The notes under the pieces are model-generated. The model ran no database searches and had not been told where the DNA came from. It saw only the letters and a program-made list of their open reading frames with translations. A DNA stretch of 64,000 nt, taken from positions 52,970-116,969 of the forward strand of contig NZ_CBFFRJ010000001.1 in assembly GCF_965644225.1 (NCBI RefSeq), read 5' to 3'. Position numbers and translations under genes: made by a program. Of the stretch, positions 33,594 to 40,776 are shown piece after piece (position 1 is the first letter of the stretch; each line of letters starts with the position of its first letter). This stretch comes from CBFFRJ01 sp965644225. Its GTDB lineage: Bacteria > Pseudomonadota > Gammaproteobacteria > Enterobacterales > Enterobacteriaceae.

Positions 33594-35209
33594 CCAGCAC
33601 CGCCGGTAGCACGCAGCAGCAGGTCATTTTGCACCTGCTGACTCAGTGCGCTGGCGCCGCGAGTATCGAGCATCATCCGGCACCAGGCCTGGGCCACCGG
33701 CGGCGGAGCGCATTGCAACATTTGCGCCCCCATCGCCAGCAAAAATAACTGCTGCGTAATCTCCCGCCCTTGCGCTTCATGGGGTTTGCGCAGCCGCTGC
33801 TGCAACTGCCGCCAGGCCCGATCAAAATGTCTGTCCTGACCTTTAACCCGCGCAAAGGTTTCATGCAGCAACTCACTGACGCCCTGCTGTTTTGCCAGCA
33901 CCCGCAGCACATCAAGGCACATAATATTGCCGGAGCCTTCCCAGATGCTGTTAACCGGCATCTCCCGATAAAGCCGGGGCAGTTCACTCTCTTCGCAGTA
34001 TCCTGGACCACCGAGCACTTCCATGGCTTCAGCCACAAAGGGGATCCCAGCTTTACAGATGGCGAATTTGGCCGCCGGGGTTAACAGACGCGCCAGCAGG
34101 ACTTCTTCCGGGTTCGTACGCGCATCCCAGGCACGGGCAAGGCGGAATAAAAACGCCGTTTGACCTTCCAGCTGAAGGGCCATACGGCTGAGGACGTCGC
34201 GCATCATCGGCTGATCGACCAGATTTTTACCAAATACCTGCCGCTGGTGCGCATGGTACAAGGCCACGGAGAAAGCCCGACGCATCAGGGCGTGGCTACC
34301 CAGCGCGCAGTCGAAACGCGTCAGTCCCCCCATTTTGAGGATTTGCCGTATGCCATCACCCTCTTCTCCTGATAGCCAGCCGCTGGCCGCGCAAAATTCC
34401 GCTTCGCTACTGGCATTAGAGCAGTTCCCGAGCTTCTCTTTCAGTCGCTCCAGACGCACGCCATTGCGCTGCCCGTCAGGAAGGAAGCGAGGCACAAAGA
34501 AACAGGAAAGACCACCGTCCGTCTGCGCCAGCACCAGATGAGCATCGCTTTGCGGTACAGAGAAAAACCATTTGTGCCCCACCAGCCGATAGTGGTCCCC
34601 GCTTTTTTGCGCCCGGGTGGTATTACTGAGCAGATCCGATCCCCCCTGCTTTTCCGTCATCCCCATACCCACCAGCAGGCCGCGCTTTTGAGAACCAGGC
34701 GCCAGATGGGGATCGTAACGGTCGCTCATGAGCGGTTTAAGCCAGTCCTGAAAGGTGGCGGGCAGCGTCTGTTGCAATAAGGGTGTGGCGGCAAAGGTCA
34801 TAGTGATGGGACATAACGAGCCCGCCTCAACCTGCGCATGGAGCATGAAACGGGCGGCGCGGGCGACAAAAGCGCCGCTGCGAGCCTCCTCTTCCCAGGC
34901 CAGATTGTGCACACGGTTGGCGCATAATCCTTGCATCAACAGGTGCCAGGCCGGATGAAAACGCACATCGTCCAGCCGGACGCCGGTCGCATCATAGCGC
35001 AGTAATTCCGGTGGATTGACGTTCGCCAGCCTGCCGAGCTCCAGCGATTCCGCAGTACCCAGTTGCTGGCCTATGCTTGCGAGTAAGTCGAGGTCCCAGC
35101 CGGCTCCCTCGCGTATCACGGCGTCATACAGGGCGCGGTCAGAAAGGAAAAGATTACTGTTATTCAGGGGGACGGGTTGATTAAAAACGGTATGCGTTTG
35201 CCAGTGCAT
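33590..35209 (-). CDS. aidB: AidB, acyl-CoA-dehydrogenase-like adaptive response protein
   Basis: This 539-aa flavoprotein is homologous to acyl-CoA dehydrogenases. The family segments GMGMTEKQGGSD and KMGGLTRFDCALGSHALMRRA are present, as is REMPVNSIWEGSGNIMCLDVLRVL near the acyl-CoA dehydrogenase active-site region. E. coli AidB is induced by Ada under alkylation stress and binds DNA through its C-terminal domain. The ATG at 35209 (MHWQTHTVFNQP) matches E. coli; six upstream codons are rejected. Confidence 0.96.
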   Translation of the reverse strand: MHWQTHTVFNQPVPLNNSNLFLSDRALYDAVIREGAGWDLDLLASIGQQLGTAESLELGRLANVNPPELLRYDATGVRLDDVRFHPAWHLLMQGLCANRVHNLAWEEEARSGAFVARAARFMLHAQVEAGSLCPITMTFAATPLLQQTLPATFQDWLKPLMSDRYDPHLAPGSQKRGLLVGMGMTEKQGGSDLLSNTTRAQKSGDHYRLVGHKWFFSVPQSDAHLVLAQTDGGLSCFFVPRFLPDGQRNGVRLERLKEKLGNCSNASSEAEFCAASGWLSGEEGDGIRQILKMGGLTRFDCALGSHALMRRAFSVALYHAHQRQVFGKNLVDQPMMRDVLSRMALQLEGQTAFLFRLARAWDARTNPEEVLLARLLTPAAKFAICKAGIPFVAEAMEVLGGPGYCEESELPRLYREMPVNSIWEGSGNIMCLDVLRVLAKQQGVSELLHETFARVKGQDRHFDRAWRQLQQRLRKPHEAQGREITQQLFLLAMGAQMLQCAPPPVAQAWCRMMLDTRGASALSQQVQNDLLLRATGGAG

Positions 35210-35336
35210 CTGCTCTCTCTCCATCAATGGCAGTGGAGTAAGTATGGTCAGATGGCGGCTATCCCGCCCGCGATAGCGGTCACAAAATGGGGGAAGAAAG
35301 GGAAGAGGACATCATCGTCTGGTGCCCTAACCCCGG

Positions 35337-35357
35337 CCTTCTCCCACCGGGAGAAGG
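35337..35357. repeat. Short palindrome downstream of rlmB
   Basis: CCTTCTCCC (35337-35345) and GGGAGAAGG (35349-35357) form a 9-bp stem with a 3-base loop. It is preceded by GTGCCCTAACCCCGG, a context typical of enterobacterial intergenic palindromes. It is 13 bases after the rlmB stop and may help end its transcript. Confidence 0.65.
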
Positions 35358-35370
35358 AGAAAACCGCCGT

Positions 35371-36105
35371 TTATTTCGCGCGCTGGCGCACGGCTTCAAA
35401 CAGGCAGATACCGGTCGCGACTGACACGTTCAGCGATGAGACGCTGCCCGCCATCGGAATGCTGATCAGCTCATCGCAATGTTCACGGGTCAGGCGACGC
35501 ATACCTTCACCTTCCGCGCCCATCACCAGTGCCATAGGTCCGGTCATTTTGCTCTGGAACAGCGTATGGTCAGCTTCGCCCGCAGTGCCGACAATCCAGA
35601 TATTCTCTTCCTGCAGCAGACGCATGGTGCGCGCCAGGTTGGTTACGCGGATCAATGGGACGTTTTCCGCCGCGCCGCAGGCCACCTTTTTGGCGGTCGC
35701 ATTGAGCTGTGCCGATTTATCTTTTGGCACAATCACCGCATGCACGCCAGCCGCATCGGCACTACGCAGACAGGCGCCGAGGTTGTGCGGATCGGTAACG
35801 CCGTCAAGGATCAGCAGGAAGGGTTGATCGAGGCCGGCGATCAGATCCGGCAGATCGTTTTCCTGATACTGACGACCCGGTTTCACACGGGCGATAATCC
35901 CCTGATGCACCGCGCCTTCGCTTTTTTCATCCAGATATTGACGGTTGGCAAGCTGAATCACGACACCCTGAGCTTCCAGCGCATGGATCAGGGGCAGCAG
36001 GCGTTTATCTTCGCGGCCCTTCAGAATAAACACGTCCTGAAAGCGCTCAGGTGCGCGCTCCAGCAGGGCCTGCACCGCATGGATGCCGTAAATCATTTCA
36101 CTCAT
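35371..36105 (-). CDS. rlmB: 23S rRNA (Gm2251) 2'-O-methyltransferase RlmB
   Basis: This 244-aa SPOUT-class methyltransferase has an N-terminal L30e-like substrate-binding domain (MSEMIYGIHAVQALLERAPERF) and a knotted catalytic domain. The catalytic motifs are DPHNLGACLRSADAAG (motif 1), VMGAEGEGMRRL (motif 2) and IPMAGSVSSLNVSVA (motif 3). It methylates G2251 in the peptidyl-transferase P loop. In E. coli it directly follows rnr; here an accessory operon separates them. Confidence 0.96.
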   Translation of the reverse strand: MSEMIYGIHAVQALLERAPERFQDVFILKGREDKRLLPLIHALEAQGVVIQLANRQYLDEKSEGAVHQGIIARVKPGRQYQENDLPDLIAGLDQPFLLILDGVTDPHNLGACLRSADAAGVHAVIVPKDKSAQLNATAKKVACGAAENVPLIRVTNLARTMRLLQEENIWIVGTAGEADHTLFQSKMTGPMALVMGAEGEGMRRLTREHCDELISIPMAGSVSSLNVSVATGICLFEAVRQRAK

Positions 36106-36198
36106 CAATGGTACTCATTTGAGGCGATATCGCCGGGTTGAATAGGCTGTGAGACATTCACATCGCCACATTATAACCGACAGACGCCCCAGATCGAA

Positions 36199-36975
36199 TC
36201 AACTAAGATGACGTTTCGCCTCCTGGCGCACCCGATGTAATACCCGCTGTTTGATTTCGCCGTAGCCCGGATGCTCTGCGAGGGTTTCAATATCACGCTC
36301 GCGATCAAAGGGCAGGACAATCTCTTCGACGATTTTTCCGGGTTTGGCCGACATCACCAGGATGCGGTCGGCCAGAAACAGCGCCTCTTCCACATCGTGG
36401 GTGACAAACAACAGCGTGGTGCCGGTGGCAAGCCAGGCCTCACGCAGCAACTCCTGCATCATAAGGCGAGTTTGCGCATCCAGCGCGCCGAAGGGTTCAT
36501 CCAGCAGCAGAACTTCCGGCTCCGGCAGCCAGGCGCGGGCCAGCGCCACACGCTGCTTCATGCCGCCGGAGAGCTGCCAGGGCGCATGATGTTCAAAACC
36601 TTTAAGCCCCACGCGTTCCAGCCAGTCCAGCGCCCGCGCGTTAACTTCCGCTTTTTGATAGCGGCCCAGACGCGGGCCGAAAGTGACGTTATCCAGCACC
36701 GACAGCCACGGAAACAAGTTTGGCTGCTGGAAGATCATGCCGCGCTCCGGCCCTGGCTGTTGTACCGGCCTGCCGGTTGCCAGCACCTGGCCGCTATCAG
36801 GCTTTGTGAATCCTGCAACCAGATTGAGAATGGTCGACTTACCGCAGCCGGACGGCCCCAGCAGCACCACAAATTCCCCTTTATCCAGCGTCAGGTTGAT
36901 CTCCTCCAGCACCCTGAACGGCTGCGGTTTTGCCGCAAACGAGAGAGACACATTTTCAAGCGCTATAGCACTCAT
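36199..36975 (-). CDS. TauB/SsuB-like ABC transporter ATPase (sulfonate type)
   Basis: This 258-aa nucleotide-binding subunit has Walker A GPSGCGKST, Q-loop MIFQQPNLFPW, signature QLSGGMKQRVALARA, Walker B VLLLDEPFGALD and H-loop FVTHDVEEA. It is closest to the nitrate/sulfonate/taurine group. The ATG at 36975 shares its first base with the TAA of the permease gene, so coupling is tight. It is the last gene of the operon, 93 bases before rlmB on the same strand. Confidence 0.9.
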   Translation of the reverse strand: MSAIALENVSLSFAAKPQPFRVLEEINLTLDKGEFVVLLGPSGCGKSTILNLVAGFTKPDSGQVLATGRPVQQPGPERGMIFQQPNLFPWLSVLDNVTFGPRLGRYQKAEVNARALDWLERVGLKGFEHHAPWQLSGGMKQRVALARAWLPEPEVLLLDEPFGALDAQTRLMMQELLREAWLATGTTLLFVTHDVEEALFLADRILVMSAKPGKIVEEIVLPFDRERDIETLAEHPGYGEIKQRVLHRVRQEAKRHLS

Positions 36976-37745
36976 TATTCTTTCCCCGCCCACGGGACAA
37001 ACAGACGTTGCAGTCCCAGCAGTAATAAATCCAACAGATAACCCGTACCGCCAAGCAGCAGAATGCCGAGCATGACGATATCGGTGCGCAGATAAGAGCT
37101 GGCGTTAATCACCATCCAGCCAAGCCCCGAACTGGCGGCCACCATCTCCGCCGCAATCAGCGACGTCCAGCCAATACCTATCGATAGCCTGACGGTGGTG
37201 AACAGATCGGGCAGAGCATCCGGCAGCACCACCCGCAGGAAAATCTGCCCTTTTGACGCCCCCAGCGTCTGCGCCACGCGGATCCTGGCACGCCCAATCC
37301 GTTCCACCGCCGCCGATGCGCCAACCACCACGCTCAGAAAAGTGGCGATAAAGATCAGGAAAAACTTCGAGGCTTCACCAATTCCCAGCCACACCACCGC
37401 CAGAGGGATCAAGGCAATTTTTGGTAGCGGTCGCAGGAACTGCACAAAGGGATTGAGCACCGCAGACAAGCCGGGAGAAAGCCCCATCAGCAGCCCCAGA
37501 GGGATGCCCAGCGCAATCGCCACCGCAAAGGCGCTCAACGCGCGGGCAAGGCTCACCGCCACGTGCTGCCACAGCGGTACCTGCCGGTAGCCGTCTGCCA
37601 GCAGCTCCTGCGCCGTAATGCCAATATCAGTAAGCGACGGCAGCAGCAGCGGATCCACCCATTGCCGGGTGGCCGCCAGTTGCCAGAGTGCAAAGAAAAC
37701 CGCCACCGACAGCACGCTGATGGCGATATGCTGACCTAATCTCAT
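36975..37745 (-). CDS. TauC/SsuC-like ABC transporter permease
   Basis: This 256-aa protein has about six helices in the binding-protein-dependent permease fold. The ATPase-contact EAA loop is visible as VAQTLGASKGQIFLRVVLPDALP. The start overlaps the stop of the binding-protein gene by 4 bases (ATGA). With its neighbours it forms a sulfonate-type importer of the inner membrane. Confidence 0.9.
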   Translation of the reverse strand: MRLGQHIAISVLSVAVFFALWQLAATRQWVDPLLLPSLTDIGITAQELLADGYRQVPLWQHVAVSLARALSAFAVAIALGIPLGLLMGLSPGLSAVLNPFVQFLRPLPKIALIPLAVVWLGIGEASKFFLIFIATFLSVVVGASAAVERIGRARIRVAQTLGASKGQIFLRVVLPDALPDLFTTVRLSIGIGWTSLIAAEMVAASSGLGWMVINASSYLRTDIVMLGILLLGGTGYLLDLLLLGLQRLFVPWAGKE

Positions 37746-38743
37746 TTTGCCGCCGCTTCCCGGATGTAGCGGGAATCAATCGCGGTATCCCAGTTATCCG
37801 GAATATCACGCTGCCGAATTTCGCCAATGCCGGCGAGGAAATGAGAGGTTTTGGTCAGGGCTTTGCCGATACCGCTATGGGTCGTATCTGTACCGTTCCC
37901 CAGCCAGGCCGCCGTGCCTTGATCGGCAAGCGTTGGATACTCAAGCCCACCCAGCGTGTTCGCGGCAGTGGTCACCGGCGCGCCGACTTCTTTGGCGACA
38001 ATAGCGGCGGCTTTTTCCGGATCTTGTTTGAATTCGTCTACTTTCTGCTGATGCACGCGCAGGAAAGCCGTCACCGCTTCCGGGTATTGTTCGGCAAAGG
38101 CTTTGCGCACCACGTAGTTGTTGTAAATCAGGTAACCGTCTTTCTGCAGATCCTTAGTGGCAAAGACCTGATGACCGCCCGAAGACTCCAGCTCCTGAGC
38201 AAAGGGAGCCCAGACGTAGCCCGCGTCAATGTCACCCCGTTTCCAGGCCGCCACCATTTCTGCCGGGCGCAGTGGAAGCAGGGTAATTTTGCTGCGATCC
38301 AGTTTGTTGACGCTAATTGCCGCCTCCAGCGCATATTGCGCAGTCGAATTTGGCGGATAGGCCACGCGTTTACCCTCAATATCTTTAATGCTGGTAATCC
38401 CCTCTTTGCCAATCAGGCGCTCATAACTGGCAATCACCCCGGAAACGCCAATAATTTCTACCGGTAATTTGCGCACAATGCCTGCGGTCGCCGGGCTGGA
38501 GCCAAAATTGGCAATATCAATGGCGTTACTGGCGAAATAATTAAGCGCATCGGCACCGGAGGCAAATTGCACCCACTTCACCTTGCTGTTTAAAGCTTTA
38601 TCCAGAGCGCCGTCTGCTTTGGCCAGCATTAATACCTGCGAGCCGCCGCTGTAAGCGACGCGAACTTCCTCAGGTGTGGCGGCCATACTGATACTGGACC
38701 ACAGGCTGCCAGCGGCGAGTAATATTCCGAGCGTTTTTTTCAT
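37742..38743 (-). CDS. TauA-like periplasmic sulfonate-binding protein
   Basis: This 333-aa protein has a signal peptide (about 1-21, ending SMAA) and the NMT1/SsuA fold. It aligns with E. coli TauA at AIDIANFGSSPA and at MVAAWKRGDIDAGYVWAPFAQEL. TauA and relatives bind taurine and other alkylsulfonates. The neighbouring genes suggest cysteate as ligand, which is inference. It starts 74 bases after the racemase gene, enough for a processing site or internal promoter. Confidence 0.88.
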   Translation of the reverse strand: MKKTLGILLAAGSLWSSISMAATPEEVRVAYSGGSQVLMLAKADGALDKALNSKVKWVQFASGADALNYFASNAIDIANFGSSPATAGIVRKLPVEIIGVSGVIASYERLIGKEGITSIKDIEGKRVAYPPNSTAQYALEAAISVNKLDRSKITLLPLRPAEMVAAWKRGDIDAGYVWAPFAQELESSGGHQVFATKDLQKDGYLIYNNYVVRKAFAEQYPEAVTAFLRVHQQKVDEFKQDPEKAAAIVAKEVGAPVTTAANTLGGLEYPTLADQGTAAWLGNGTDTTHSGIGKALTKTSHFLAGIGEIRQRDIPDNWDTAIDSRYIREAAAK

Positions 38744-38817
38744 TTATTTTTCCTTGCGGTGAATGCGTGCCATCTCTCCCACAAAGCAGGAGAAAATATG
38801 CGATTTACGTGCGTTGT

Positions 38818-39543
38818 TTATGCCAGTTGAGTGAGGCGATAGTCCTGCCAGAGGCGGGAACATCGTTCGGCCAGCGATTGTGCGGGATCATAAGTGAGTG
38901 ACAGGAACGGCGCGTCCACGGCGCGTAGCGCGGGCGGGACTTCCGTGCAGGCGAGAATGAGCTGCTGCGCGCCCCTCGCCAGTAGTGCCTGTGCCTGTAA
39001 AGAGAGCAGTTCTCCGCCCTCAGCCAGTTGCCCGCGCTTGACGGCATAGCAGCCGGGCACAAACCATTGCGCCAGCTCGTCTTCATCGGGCGTGATGGAT
39101 TCAATACCCAGTCCGGCAAGGCGCTGCTGGAACCAGCCCGCATCCAGCGTGCCTTTGGTGGCAATGATGCCCACGCGCTGCGGTTTTTTTGCCGTTTGCA
39201 CTAACGCCTCCACCGTAGCATCCACAATATGCAAAATGGGGGCATCGCTGGCGGCGCTAAGCTGGGAATACCAGTGATGCGCGGTATTGCAGGGGATAAC
39301 AATATGGCTCGCGCCTGCCTGATTCAGTTTTTCGATACCGTGCAGCAGTTGCGGTAATGGCGACGGACCTGTTCCTGCCAGCGCCTTTTGCCGATCAGCT
39401 ATCTGCGGCACATTCCACACCACCGACGGCAGATGCTGTTGATCGCTCTGCGCCGCTGTGGCATCGAGCAATTTGTGCTGAAAATCGAGGGTGGCGAGCG
39501 GCCCCATGCCGCCCAGCACGCCAAGTAAAAAGGGCTTAGCCAT
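38818..39543 (-). CDS. Asp/Glu-racemase-family enzyme (putative cysteate racemase)
   Basis: This 241-aa protein of the cofactor-independent aspartate/glutamate racemase family starts LLGVLGGMGPLATLDF. It has both catalytic cysteines: Cys85 in IVIPCNTAHHWY and Cys199 in LILACTEVPPAL. The ATG at 39543 lies inside the end of the PLP-enzyme gene (8-base overlap), so the two are translationally coupled. I infer that it interconverts the D and L forms of the substrate of that enzyme; cysteate is structurally close to aspartate. An ordinary aspartate racemase remains possible. Confidence 0.85.
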   Translation of the reverse strand: MAKPFLLGVLGGMGPLATLDFQHKLLDATAAQSDQQHLPSVVWNVPQIADRQKALAGTGPSPLPQLLHGIEKLNQAGASHIVIPCNTAHHWYSQLSAASDAPILHIVDATVEALVQTAKKPQRVGIIATKGTLDAGWFQQRLAGLGIESITPDEDELAQWFVPGCYAVKRGQLAEGGELLSLQAQALLARGAQQLILACTEVPPALRAVDAPFLSLTYDPAQSLAERCSRLWQDYRLTQLA

Positions 39544-40552
39544 GGCGGGATTGCCCTTCAAGCACCTGACGATAGCCAAACAGACCGACGGAGCCACCGG
39601 TATGGATAAACACCACGTTCTCATCCCTGGCAAAGTGGCCTTTGCGGATCAGATCGATAAGCCCGGCAGCGCCTTTCCCGGAATAGACCGGATCCAGCAA
39701 AATACCTTCATGACGGGCAAAGAGCGTGAGCGCTTCCAGCATGCTGTCGGTCGGTAAACCGTAGCCGTCACCCACATAGTCACTGTTCGCCACCACCGCT
39801 TCACGAGGTAATTCACCTGCAACGCCGAGCAGCGCCAGAGTCCGTGAAGCCAGATTCCAGACGTTCTCTTCCTGCTTCGCTTTTGGCGCACGAACGCTAA
39901 TCCCTAACACAGGAACCTGGCTGTTCGTCGCAGTAAATCCGGCAACCAGTCCTGCCTGAGTACCTGTACTGCCAGTGGCGTGCACCACATGGTCAATGCG
40001 CAGACGCAGTTGTGAAGACTGATAAAGCAGCTCTTCGGCACAGGCTACATAGCCCAGCGCGCCAATGGGGTTGGAGCCGCCGCCAGGGATGATATATGGG
40101 TTATGCCCCTGCTCACGCAGCTCAAAGGCATACTCTTCCATTGCCTGCTGCATATCGGTGCCGCCCGGCAGATGCGCCACAATTTCGCCGCCGAGCAGCT
40201 CATCGAGCAGCACGTTACCGGAACGCTGATAATCTTCACCGAAATCGGTGACGCGCTTTTCGAGCAGTACTTTTGCGGCCAGGCCCAGTTTCGCCGCGCC
40301 GGCAATGGTCTGGCGTACATGGTTAGATTGCGTCGCGCCCTGGGTAATAATCACATCGGCTTTTTTCTCCAGCGCGTCAGCGAGCAGAAATTCCAGTTTG
40401 CGGGTTTTATTACCGCCGCTTGCCAGACCCGTCGCATCATCACGCTTGATCCATATTTTCGGCCCACCGAGTAATGCCGAAAGATTATTCAGGGGTTCCA
40501 GAGGGGTTGGAAAATGTCCGAGAGAAAGTCGGGGAAAACGCGCCAGATGCAT
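39536..40552 (-). CDS. cuyA: PLP enzyme: L-cysteate sulfo-lyase (CuyA) / D-cysteine desulfhydrase family
   Basis: This 338-aa fold-type II PLP enzyme has the Schiff-base Lys49 in SGGNKTRKLEF, with QGATQSNHVRQT and IIPGGGSNPIGALGYV (phosphate cup). It resembles CuyA more than E. coli DcyD: N-terminus MHLARFPRLSLGHFPTPLEPL, LGGPKIWIKRDDATGLASGG, ISVRAPKAKQEENVW. CuyA cleaves L-cysteate to pyruvate, ammonia and sulfite; DcyD cleaves D-cysteine to pyruvate and sulfide. The TauABC-like importer and racemase downstream favour cysteate. AGGAG lies 5 bases before the ATG. First gene of the operon. The symbol is tentative. Confidence 0.75.
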   Translation of the reverse strand: MHLARFPRLSLGHFPTPLEPLNNLSALLGGPKIWIKRDDATGLASGGNKTRKLEFLLADALEKKADVIITQGATQSNHVRQTIAGAAKLGLAAKVLLEKRVTDFGEDYQRSGNVLLDELLGGEIVAHLPGGTDMQQAMEEYAFELREQGHNPYIIPGGGSNPIGALGYVACAEELLYQSSQLRLRIDHVVHATGSTGTQAGLVAGFTATNSQVPVLGISVRAPKAKQEENVWNLASRTLALLGVAGELPREAVVANSDYVGDGYGLPTDSMLEALTLFARHEGILLDPVYSGKGAAGLIDLIRKGHFARDENVVFIHTGGSVGLFGYRQVLEGQSRHG

Positions 40553-40593
40553 AACCGCTCCTTGCTAAATAAATGAGTCGCTGATGGGAAGTC

Positions 40594-40599
40594 ACTATA
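40594..40599 (-). promoter_or_regulatory. Candidate -10 box of the cysteate operon
   Basis: On the minus strand TATAGT lies about 42 bases before the cuyA-like start. The -35 region (TTAGCC after a 16-base spacer) is poor, as in activator-dependent promoters such as those using CysB or Cbl. AT-rich sequence lies upstream. No activator site can be assigned. Confidence 0.35.
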
Positions 40600-40725
40600 C
40601 ACATCAGGCTCTGGCGGCTAATCACCAATACTAAATATCGTTTTGCGGTTTTAAGCTAAGTCAGGAAAATAAACGTCCGGAAGGCCGTCGCTATTACGCA
40701 CGGGAATATAATACGTTGAAAAAGA

Positions 40726-40753
40726 ATAACCCCCCGGCAGGCCGGAGGGTTAT
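40726..40753 (-). terminator. Terminator of rnr
   Basis: ATAACCC (40726-40732) pairs with GGGTTAT (40747-40753), with GC-rich CCGGC/GCCGG pairing inside. On the minus strand it runs into TTCTTTTTC. It lies 23 bases after the rnr stop, between rnr and the cysteate-type operon. Confidence 0.82.
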
Positions 40754-40776
40754 ATGAGTGGAGAAATAAGCGCGAA

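Noticed and set aside
36271..37041. 256-aa open frame opposite the TauB-like ATPase gene
   Set aside because: The ATPase motifs on the minus strand are complete; the antisense frame has no family features.
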